Assembly (NCBI GenBank): GCA_949292445.1
Contig: CASEZU010000083.1
Span: 1 to 14,441 of the forward strand
Reading direction: 5' to 3'
DNA length: 14,441 nt
DNA from: an uncultured Spirochaetales bacterium
Lineage (GTDB): Bacteria; Spirochaetota; Spirochaetia; Sphaerochaetales; Sphaerochaetaceae
Made by a program: the position numbers and the translations under genes. Below, piece after piece: positions 1-5,314 of this stretch. Below the pieces are notes generated by a model. It saw nothing but the letters and a program-made list of their open reading frames with translations, ran no database searches and had not been told where the DNA came from. The first letter of the stretch is position 1, and each line of letters opens with the position of its first letter.

Positions 1-508
1 GATAGACAGCGAGAGCGGCAATATTGTCGGATTCGATTTCGAGGAATCAAGAAGCCGCACTGCGGCCCAGGATGGCATAGACAGGGCTGAGGCTGAGAGC
101 ATAGCACTTTCGGATGCGGAGCTTTCAAGAGATGATGTATCCAGATTCAGGATCGAGTCAGACCGCGATGACGGAATGATGATCTATGAGATCAGCTTCA
201 ATACAGCTGATTCTGAATATGAGTACGATATCGCTGCGGCAGACGGTACAGTTCTCAAGGCTGACTGGGAGAGAAGAGGCAGGCTTGGAGGTGACCGCGA
301 GGCACGCCTTTCTGTCGAAGAGGCAGAGGATATCGCTCTCGGATATCTCGGCTCCGATGCAGAGCGCTTCTCTGTATGGGAAGACCGTGATGACGGGCGC
401 TGGTGGTATGAGGCTGAGGCCAAAGTCGGGGACTACCGCTATGAGATCGACATCACCGGAGATGGCGAGATCGTGTCGGTGAGCCGCGAGCTTATGATGT
501 TCAGATAA
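1..508 (+). CDS. PepSY-repeat protein, 3' end (5' partial)
   Basis: The reading frame is open from the first bases of the window, so the true start lies upstream and an internal ATG at 176 is not the beginning. About 168 codons are visible, ending in TAA at 506-508. Two PepSY-type units can be seen: one begins at the AEAESIALSDAEL segment and ends near EYDIAAADGTVLKADWE, the next runs from LSVEEAEDIALGYLG to YEIDITGDGEIVSVSRE. A short stub (SGNIVGFDFEE) is the tail of a preceding unit. PepSY domains occur in secreted or membrane-anchored proteins, where they inhibit peptidases or bind other proteins extracellularly; the partner here is unknown. The visible part is strongly acidic. A signal peptide or lipobox would be in the missing part. 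The domain call is based on the alternating helix-strand pattern and the AxxIAL/YE(I/V) signatures; I am fairly sure of it. Confidence 0.8.
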   Translation, partial: IDSESGNIVGFDFEESRSRTAAQDGIDRAEAESIALSDAELSRDDVSRFRIESDRDDGMMIYEISFNTADSEYEYDIAAADGTVLKADWERRGRLGGDREARLSVEEAEDIALGYLGSDAERFSVWEDRDDGRWWYEAEAKVGDYRYEIDITGDGEIVSVSRELMMFR

Positions 509-519
509 AAAGACAGTCT

Positions 520-546
520 GAGTCCGGGGTAATCCCGGACTCTTTT
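520..546 (+). terminator. Intrinsic terminator after the PepSY gene
   Basis: A perfect 9-bp stem (GAGTCCGGG at 520-528, CCCGGACTC at 534-542) with a 5-base loop is followed directly by TTTT (543-546). It starts 11 bases after the PepSY stop codon and would end that transcript. Confidence 0.9.
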
Positions 547-718
547 ATGCAGAATAACTTTATATATTTAAGATGTTAAATAATCCAATCATGGAGTAAT
601 ATTTTGTTTTTAATTTTGCCCCCCCCAATTGTCTGTTCTTTTCGTCAGCACTGCAGATCCGGTAAACACACCGTCAGGACAGCATGTTGCCGGATCATGT
701 GAAGGGGGCAATTGTATA
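547..718. other. AT-rich convergent spacer with C8 tract and nested inverted repeats
   Basis: No credible gene lies here. The left part is AT-rich and holds an inverted repeat TATTTAA (565-571) / TTAAATA (576-582) with a 4-base gap. A run of eight C lies at 619-626. TTGCCCCC (616-623) is an exact inverted match to GGGGGCAA (704-711), and inside this pair GATCCGG (656-662) matches CCGGATC (690-696). Neither stem is followed by a clear T run on either strand, so I do not call a terminator for the minus-strand gene that ends at 719. Confidence 0.5.
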
Positions 719-1063
719 TCACTTGCTGAATGATATCTCGGCATCCCATTTCCCGGCAGCCTTCTTCAGTCCTTCAGGGTTCAGGATTCGGCCGATTCTG
801 GTGTAGCTGTATGTGGTGTCAAACGAGTCATAGAACACCACGAGGCACGACGGGCCGAAGAGCATGATGTCTCCGCATTCGATCCTTCCGACCGCTTCAG
901 GGGAAGCCGGCAGTTTCTTTGAGAGATAACGGCATTTCTCATTGCCGTTGAGCTCTTCCATCTCGAAAGAGAGCGGGAGCATTGCACAGAATGCCTTTCC
1001 TGCCTTGCTGTCATATATCTCTGCTGCGAATTCCTTGCCGTTGACTGTAACTTTGATGTTCAC
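719..1063 (-). CDS. Cyclophilin-like fold protein
   Basis: A 114-residue cytoplasmic protein without signal peptide or membrane segment. It matches the small bacterial cyclophilin-like family (Cyclophil_like type): an N-terminal strand MNIKVTVNGKEFAAEIYD, the segment AFCAMLPLSFEMEELNGNEK, then GDIMLFGPSCLVVFYDSF and the diagnostic TTYSYTRIGRILNPEGL. These proteins adopt the cyclophilin barrel but are generally not shown to be prolyl isomerases, so the biochemical role is open. The start codon is GTG (1061-1063), supported by a strong ribosome binding site GGGGAGAG at 1068-1075 on this strand, five bases before it. It lies 105 bases downstream of the MATE gene on the same strand and has its own TATAAT box in that gap, so it is probably transcribed at least partly on its own. 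A short inverted repeat (1076-1082/1091-1097) sits just before the ribosome binding site. Confidence 0.85.
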   Translation of the reverse strand: MNIKVTVNGKEFAAEIYDSKAGKAFCAMLPLSFEMEELNGNEKCRYLSKKLPASPEAVGRIECGDIMLFGPSCLVVFYDSFDTTYSYTRIGRILNPEGLKKAAGKWDAEISFSK

Positions 1064-1107
1064 TGTACTCTCCCCGCTGCCGTCTTGCTGCGGCAGCTGT
1101 GATGTCC

Positions 1108-1113
1108 ATTATA
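1108..1113 (-). promoter_or_regulatory. -10 box of the cyclophilin-like gene
   Basis: A perfect TATAAT on the minus strand lies 44 bases upstream of the GTG start. No good -35 hexamer is visible at 16-18 bases spacing, so the promoter is only moderately supported. Between it and the ribosome binding site is a 7-bp inverted repeat GCTGCCG/CGGCAGC with an 8-base loop (1076-1097) that would form in the 5' leader. Confidence 0.5.
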
Positions 1114-1168
1114 GCTTCTATCCGTGCCGAATTCTTCTTTCAGAGGCGCCACTACGGTTAAAAACATC

Positions 1169-2560
1169 TTACCGGCTGTGCCGTGAAGCAGCTTCATCGA
1201 GTCTCGCACGGTGTTCCTCTCTGGTTTTCCATTCCCTGAAGAACACGATGAAGCAGACGATGTGGCATGCGAATGTGACGATCCATGATACGGGGTAGGA
1301 GAGGTAGAGCGTGAAAAGCGTGCGGTCGAGACGGAAGACTGTATATATCCAGAGTATCCTCAGCCCGCATGCTCCGGCGAGTGATACGATTGTCGGGGCT
1401 ATGGAATAACCCAGGCCTCGTATTGAGCCACATGCCACATCCATCAGCCCGCATGTGAAATATGTGAGACAGACGACATGCAGCCTTGATATCCCATAGC
1501 TTATGACTTCCGGATCGCTGGAATATATTCCGAGAAGCTGGTCCGCCGCCGCGACGACGATGCTGCTGAGAGAGGCGCCCACGACGGTGACAATGCCGAG
1601 GCAGGAGAGGAGCACAGGCACTATGCGCTCCGTCTTCCTCGCTCCGACATTCTGGCTCGTGAAGCTGGTGGCGGCCTGGTAGAGTGCATTCATGGCTGTA
1701 TAGACAAAGCCTTCGATATTTGAGGCTGCTGTATTTCCGGCCATGGCTACGGATCCGAATGAATTGATTGAGGACTGGATCAGGACATTTGAGATATTGA
1801 ACACCGCGCCCTGTATTCCTGCCGGAAGCCCGATGCGGATGATCTGCAGCAGTTTGTCCTTGTGTATCCTCAGCTCTTTCAGGGAGAGATGGTATGAGGC
1901 GTCTGTACGCATCATGCACCTGATGACAAGGAAGGCCGATATGTACTGGGATATGATGGTGGCAATGGCCACTCCTGCGACTCCGAGGCCGAAACAGACG
2001 ACGAAGAATACATTCAGACAAGCATTGATGACTCCGGCTGCAGTGAGATAAGCGAGCGGACGTCTCGTGTCGCCGACAGCGCGGAGGATACCTGCACCGA
2101 AGTCATATGTCAGCATTGCAGGCATCCCGAGAAATACTATCCTCATATAAAGCACTGCCTGATCTATGACATCAGCAGGAGTCCCCATTATCCTTAGAAG
2201 AGGTTCTGCCAGCATTATTCCGGCGGCGATGAGGACAACTCCGGACACGAGCGAGAGCAGGATTGATGTATGCACCAGGGCGTGAATGTCACCCTCCGCC
2301 TTTGCTCCATAATAACGGGACATCATGACGCTGCTTCCGATGGATAGGCCCAGGAATATATTGACGATGAGATTGTTCAGGGAGCCTGTGGATCCGACGG
2401 CAGCCATTGCCTGACTGCCTGTGAATTGGCCTACTACTATTATATCTGCGGCATTGAAGAGAAGTTGCAGTATTCCGGAGAGCATCAGGGGAATGGAGAA
2501 CTGCAGTATCTTGGGAATCAGGGGGCCGGAGCACATATCGATCTCATATGAGCGCTTCAT
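1169..2560 (-). CDS. MATE family efflux transporter
   Basis: A 463-residue inner-membrane exporter of the multidrug and toxic compound extrusion (MATE) family, driven by H+ or Na+ antiport; its substrate cannot be told from sequence. About twelve hydrophobic segments are arranged as two homologous halves. Family signatures include the N-terminal SGPLIPKILQFSIPLML, the LLFNAADIIVVGQF segment (about residues 33-46), GAGILRAVGDTRRP (155-168) and its counterpart GSIRGLGYSIAPT in the second half (about residue 380). I use ATG 2560 (MKRSYEIDMCSG) because the family typically begins this way. An upstream in-frame ATG at 2596 would add 12 residues, but it has no ribosome binding site and overlaps the predicted promoter. 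ATG 2560 also lacks a Shine-Dalgarno site but has TATCAT six bases before it, suggesting leaderless translation. The gene is divergent from rpmF. The C-terminal tail is charged and cytoplasmic. Confidence 0.93.
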   Translation of the reverse strand: MKRSYEIDMCSGPLIPKILQFSIPLMLSGILQLLFNAADIIVVGQFTGSQAMAAVGSTGSLNNLIVNIFLGLSIGSSVMMSRYYGAKAEGDIHALVHTSILLSLVSGVVLIAAGIMLAEPLLRIMGTPADVIDQAVLYMRIVFLGMPAMLTYDFGAGILRAVGDTRRPLAYLTAAGVINACLNVFFVVCFGLGVAGVAIATIISQYISAFLVIRCMMRTDASYHLSLKELRIHKDKLLQIIRIGLPAGIQGAVFNISNVLIQSSINSFGSVAMAGNTAASNIEGFVYTAMNALYQAATSFTSQNVGARKTERIVPVLLSCLGIVTVVGASLSSIVVAAADQLLGIYSSDPEVISYGISRLHVVCLTYFTCGLMDVACGSIRGLGYSIAPTIVSLAGACGLRILWIYTVFRLDRTLFTLYLSYPVSWIVTFACHIVCFIVFFREWKTREEHRARLDEAASRHSR

Positions 2561-2566
2561 ACAGCG

Positions 2567-2572
2567 ATGATA
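2567..2572 (-). promoter_or_regulatory. -10 box placing transcription start at the MATE ATG
   Basis: TATCAT on the minus strand ends six bases before ATG 2560, so the expected transcription start (about seven bases past the box) coincides with the start codon. A TGGAAA hexamer lies 17 bases upstream of it (4 of 6 to TTGACA). There is no ribosome binding site between box and ATG. Same arrangement as at 5234-5242 and 10564-10572. Confidence 0.5.
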
Positions 2573-2612
2573 CATCCGCAGGGGTGCGGTTTCCATCCAG
2601 ATAACCGACCAC

Positions 2613-2641
2613 TTGACTGAGAGTTATATAATAGATATGGT
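2613..2641 (+). promoter_or_regulatory. Candidate promoter of rpmF-acpP-rnc
   Basis: TTGACT (2613-2618) is followed after 17 bases by TATGGT (2636-2641). A perfect TATAAT also lies at 2627-2632 but has no -35 match at normal spacing, so which -10 box is used is unclear. Either choice gives a leader of roughly 75-80 bases before the rpmF start. Confidence 0.5.
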
Positions 2642-2644
2642 CTT

Positions 2645-2698
2645 ATGGTATCCGATATTGACGGTAACGGTCTCTTCTGTTACCATCGGCGGATGGTA
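2645..2698 (+). promoter_or_regulatory. rpmF leader with competing hairpins
   Basis: Three pairings compete in the leader. GGTAAC (2663-2668) can pair with GTTACC (2679-2684). TACCATC (2681-2687) can pair with GATGGTA (2692-2698) across a 4-base loop. The same TACCAT can instead pair with the upstream ATGGTA (2645-2650). The second hairpin ends 12 bases before the ribosome binding site GAGGTGAG (2711-2718). The arrangement resembles an attenuator or translational control leader, but no T run is present, so any control would act on translation or be absent. Confidence 0.35.
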
Positions 2699-2720
2699 TT
2701 ACAGAACAGAGAGGTGAGAA

Positions 2721-2906
2721 ATGGCAACGCCTAAGTATAAAACATCCAAATCCAAGGCAGCATCGAGAAAAGCTGCGAACATGAAGCTCTCGGCACCGAC
2801 TCTCTCGGAGTGCCAGACATGCGGAAACCTTATTCCGTCGCATCGCGTATGCCCGAAGTGCGGCTACTATGCAGGTAAGCCCGTTGTCGTAAAGGACGAG
2901 GAGTAA
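2721..2906 (+). CDS. rpmF: 50S ribosomal protein bL32
   Basis: A 61-residue protein of the large ribosomal subunit. The N-terminus MATPKYKTSKSKAASRKA is the usual basic rRNA-binding arm (MA(V/T)PK...SK). It is followed by a zinc ribbon with four cysteines: C31 and C34 (CQTC) and C44 and C47 (CPKC), so this is the zinc-containing (C+) form rather than the cysteine-free paralogue. The length is normal. ATG 2721 is set by a strong ribosome binding site GAGGTGAG (2711-2718). The stop is only three bases before acpP, and the GAGGAG in its last codons serves as the acpP ribosome binding site, so the two are translationally linked. In many bacteria rpmF sits next to fatty-acid genes, as here. Confidence 0.97.
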   Translation: MATPKYKTSKSKAASRKAANMKLSAPTLSECQTCGNLIPSHRVCPKCGYYAGKPVVVKDEE

Positions 2907-2909
2907 GAG

Positions 2910-3152
2910 ATGACAGAGAACGAAGTATTTGAAAAGGTCAAGGCACTTGTCGTCGAGAAGCTCAGCATCGATCCTGCAAAGGTCACGATGGATGCTGATT
3001 TCCGCAAGGATCTCGGAGCAGACAGCCTCGATACATATGAGCTTGTCTATGCGATCGAGGAGGAGACCGGAATCACCATCTCGGATGATATGGCAAATGA
3101 GTTCGAGACAGTCGGAGATGCCGTCCGCTATCTTGCCAAGGAACTGAAGTAA
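2910..3152 (+). CDS. acpP: Acyl carrier protein
   Basis: An 80-residue acidic, helical protein that carries acyl chains on a 4'-phosphopantetheine arm during type II fatty-acid synthesis in the cytoplasm. The attachment motif is DLGADSLDTYEL, with the modified serine at residue 39. The surrounding pattern (FRKDLGADSLD, then AIEEETGITISDDMANEFETVGDAVRYL) is typical of AcpP and gives a full-length protein. The ribosome binding site GAGGAG lies in the 3' end of rpmF, and the gap between the two genes is three bases. The stop codon TAA is directly followed by the TTG start of rnc. The rest of the fatty-acid synthesis genes are not in this window. Confidence 0.96.
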   Translation: MTENEVFEKVKALVVEKLSIDPAKVTMDADFRKDLGADSLDTYELVYAIEEETGITISDDMANEFETVGDAVRYLAKELK

Positions 3153-3896
3153 TTGCTTTCGTACCTCGAGAAGGCTCCCGCGCTCTCGGAAGAGAGGAAA
3201 GGGGAGCTTTTTTCATTCACTGAGAGTCTGGGCGTCGCATTCAGCGAGTACAGGCTTCTTAATCTAGCCTTCACGCATACCTCCTATGCCAATGAGTGCA
3301 AGGGGGAGGTTGATAACAACGAGCGTCTCGAGTTTCTCGGGGACAGCATTCTCGGCATGATAACGGCCGAATACCTCTTTTCCTCGTTCACGCGGTTTCA
3401 TGAGGGTGAGTTCTCCAAGATAAAGGCAGTGGTTGTCTCCGAGGAGAGCCTCTCTGAAGTTGCGCTTTCCCTCCATTTCGACAGGTACATCCTCGTCGGC
3501 AGGGGAGAGCGGAGCCAGAAGGGAACTATGAAGAAGGCGATACTCGCCGATGCACTTGAGGCTGTGATAGCGGCGCTCTACCTCGATCAGGGGCTGGATA
3601 CCGCCAAGCGTTTTGTACTCTCGTTCATCCCCGGCCAGGTGGAGAAGATGCTTGAGAACAAGCTCAGCTACAAGGATTACAAGACAGAGCTTCAGGAGTA
3701 TCTGCAGAAGAGGAGGGGAAAGGTTCCCCGCTATGTGATCGTCTCGCAGACAGGGCCTGACCATGCCCAGACATTCCGCGTCAATGTGGAGATGGGCACC
3801 AAGGTGTTCGGGCCTGGAGAGGGCCGGAACAAGAAAGCTGCAGAGCAGGCGGCGGCCCGCATGGCTCTCATTGCTCTTGGCATTGAGCGAGGCTGA
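3153..3896 (+). CDS. rnc: Ribonuclease III
   Basis: A 247-residue double-strand-specific endoribonuclease that processes rRNA precursors and some mRNAs. The N-terminal catalytic domain (about residues 5-155) has the signature NERLEFLGD (56-64) with catalytic E60 and D64, and the second acidic pair D133 and E136 in LADALEAVIAALYLDQG. The C-terminal double-stranded-RNA-binding domain (about 172-243) has YKTELQEYLQKR and the GPGEGRNKKAAEQAAARMAL end. The start is TTG at 3153, directly abutting the acpP stop, with AAGGA at 3138-3142 as a weak ribosome binding site. The next in-frame ATG (3357) falls inside the catalytic signature, so TTG is needed for an intact protein. Expression is probably coupled to acpP. 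The 3' end overlaps the opposing cca gene by 29 bases, and its stop codon lies in a terminator-like hairpin. Confidence 0.95.
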   Translation: MLSYLEKAPALSEERKGELFSFTESLGVAFSEYRLLNLAFTHTSYANECKGEVDNNERLEFLGDSILGMITAEYLFSSFTRFHEGEFSKIKAVVVSEESLSEVALSLHFDRYILVGRGERSQKGTMKKAILADALEAVIAALYLDQGLDTAKRFVLSFIPGQVEKMLENKLSYKDYKTELQEYLQKRRGKVPRYVIVSQTGPDHAQTFRVNVEMGTKVFGPGEGRNKKAAEQAAARMALIALGIERG

Positions 3897-3906
3897 GAGC
3901 CCTTTT
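3863..3906 (+). terminator. Hairpin spanning both stop codons of rnc and cca
   Basis: GGCTCTCA (3863-3870) pairs exactly with TGAGAGCC (3894-3901). Inside, TTGCTC (3871-3876) pairs with GAGCGA (3885-3890) with one G-T wobble, extending the stem to about 14 bp with a 3-base bulge (3891-3893) and an 8-base loop. CTTTT follows (3902-3906). It would act as an intrinsic terminator for the rnc operon. The right arm contains the rnc stop (3894-3896), and the left arm contains the complement of the cca stop (3868-3870). No T run follows on the minus strand. Confidence 0.6.
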
Positions 3907-5226
3907 CTCCAGATATTCAGGATTATTCAGCGAAGGCGCCTCTATGACCTCGTCCAGGAGGCGCTTAAGTATCTCTCCCATTCCCGGACCTGGCTTGATG
4001 CCGAGCTCCTTCATTCTCGTGCCGTCTATCTTCAGATCCTTTATCGTGAGCGCATTCTCTTTCTCCAGCTCGCTGCTGATCCTCTCGGAGAAGGCGAGGA
4101 GATTGTCCGGAACGACTTTGTGCCCGACAGTTGCCGTCATGTCCGCGACGCGGAGGAAGAAGAGATCGTTTATGTTTTCAACCCCCACGCGGTTTATGAA
4201 TCTTCTCACCGCGCTGTCAGTCCAGTCAGGAGTATATGAGAACATGTGGTTCCTGATGAGATGGCAGACTTTCTCCCTCTCCTCATTCGATGTCTTCAGG
4301 CGCCGGAAAATCCTTTCCGTCATCTCCGCAGAGGCTGTCTCGTGCCCGTGGAATGACCATTTTCTTCCGTTCCCGTCAATCTGTCTCGTGACTGTCTTGC
4401 CGATGTCGTGGAAAAGCGCGGCGAGTTTCACTTCCATCGGGTAATCATGGTCACGGGCGCATTCGAGCGCAAGCACAAGGTGCTCGTAAAGCGTCTCGCT
4501 ATGCATGCCCCCCTGCTCGAAGTTCCAGGCTGCCGCAAGTTCAGGGAGAATATCATCCATGATCCCGGATGTGCGCATGGCTTCAAGTCCTGAGCGCGGA
4601 TCCATTCCCCCGATGAGCTTCCAGAGCTCCTCCTTTATCCTCTCTGCCGAGACTTTCGTTATCGTGCCATGGAGCTTCCTCATCGCGCCGGCAGTTTCCT
4701 CCTCGATCCTGAATCCCAGCTGGGAGGAGAACCGGGCTGCCCTCATCATGCGGAGCGCATCTTCGGAGAATCTCTCTTTCGGATCACCGATGGCGCGTAT
4801 GAGGCGGTGCCGGAGATCCGACATACCTCCATGACAGTCGATGATTTTCCCATCAGGAAGCGAGGCGGCGAATGCGTTGATGGTGAAATCGCGGCGCTTT
4901 AGGTCCTCTTCCAGCGATTTGACGAAGACGACGCTGTCCGGATGCCGCGAGTCATTGTAACTGCCCTCCGTGCGGAACGTGGTTATCTCATAATGGCCGC
5001 CCTTGAAGATCACTGTGACGGTGCCGTGCTTTATTCCTGTATCGATCGTGCGCCTGAAAAGCCTTTTTATCTCTCCGGGTTCGGCATCGGTTGTGAAATC
5101 ATAGTCATTGTTCTCCTTGCCGAGTATGAAATCCCTCACCGCACCGCCTACCAGATAGAGCGAGAAGCCGGCGCTGCCGAATACCGATGCAAGCTTTGCA
5201 ATGTCCCTGGATATCCTCATCCGCAT
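3868..5226 (-). CDS. cca: CCA-adding / poly(A) class II nucleotidyltransferase with HD domain
   Basis: A 452-residue enzyme of the class II nucleotidyltransferase family, which adds CCA to tRNA 3' ends or poly(A) to RNA; sequence alone does not separate these activities. The catalytic head shows LVGGAVRD (25-32) and the metal-binding DYD (D41, D43). RRDFTINA (111-118) and the nucleotide-selecting EDALRMMRAARF (155-166) follow. A second domain is an HD phosphohydrolase with FHDIGK (H273, D274), as in CCA enzymes that also trim cyclic phosphates. I chose ATG 5226 (MRMRISRDIAKL) because family members start about 25 residues before LVGG and because an extended -10 box lies seven bases upstream. 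A GTG at 5277 would add 17 unrelated residues and overlap the -35 box of ileS. ATG 5220 is also possible. The 3' end overlaps rnc in the opposite direction. Confidence 0.92.
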   Translation of the reverse strand: MRMRISRDIAKLASVFGSAGFSLYLVGGAVRDFILGKENNDYDFTTDAEPGEIKRLFRRTIDTGIKHGTVTVIFKGGHYEITTFRTEGSYNDSRHPDSVVFVKSLEEDLKRRDFTINAFAASLPDGKIIDCHGGMSDLRHRLIRAIGDPKERFSEDALRMMRAARFSSQLGFRIEEETAGAMRKLHGTITKVSAERIKEELWKLIGGMDPRSGLEAMRTSGIMDDILPELAAAWNFEQGGMHSETLYEHLVLALECARDHDYPMEVKLAALFHDIGKTVTRQIDGNGRKWSFHGHETASAEMTERIFRRLKTSNEEREKVCHLIRNHMFSYTPDWTDSAVRRFINRVGVENINDLFFLRVADMTATVGHKVVPDNLLAFSERISSELEKENALTIKDLKIDGTRMKELGIKPGPGMGEILKRLLDEVIEAPSLNNPEYLEKRALSLAQCQEQ

Positions 5227-5233
5227 ATCCCGG

Positions 5234-5242
5234 ATGATAGCA
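5234..5242 (-). promoter_or_regulatory. Extended -10 promoter of cca
   Basis: TGCTATCAT on the minus strand is an extended -10 element (TGN plus TATCAT). It ends seven bases before ATG 5226, so the predicted transcript starts within about one base of the start codon. No Shine-Dalgarno site is visible. The element shares the 10-mer TGCTATCATC with the promoter at 10564. Confidence 0.55.
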
Positions 5243-5264
5243 GAATCGCAGAGCCCCGGGAAGG

Positions 5265-5294
5265 TTGAATGTGACACCGTGTTTTCTGTATATT
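5265..5294 (+). promoter_or_regulatory. Promoter of the ileS operon
   Basis: TTGAAT (5265-5270), an 18-base spacer and TATATT (5289-5294) predict a transcription start near 5301. The leader would be about 14 bases and include the ribosome binding site AGGAGAA (5303-5309). It is divergent from the cca promoter, about 30 bases away. Confidence 0.55.
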
Positions 5295-5314
5295 AAGCGG
5301 GTAGGAGAATAGTG

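Noticed and set aside
565..582. TATTTAA/TTAAATA inverted repeat as an operator
   Set aside because: Short AT-rich repeats arise easily by chance in this spacer and no promoter or gene start is near.
656..696. GATCCGG/CCGGATC inverted repeat as a terminator for the minus-strand gene ending at 719
   Set aside because: The loop is 27 bases and no T run follows on the minus strand.
2561..2596. Upstream ATG adding 12 residues to MATE
   Set aside because: No ribosome binding site, an N-terminus unlike the family, and it would contain the predicted TATCAT promoter box.
5227..5277. GTG start adding 17 residues to cca
   Set aside because: The extra residues do not resemble the family, there is no ribosome binding site, and it overlaps promoter elements of both cca and ileS.
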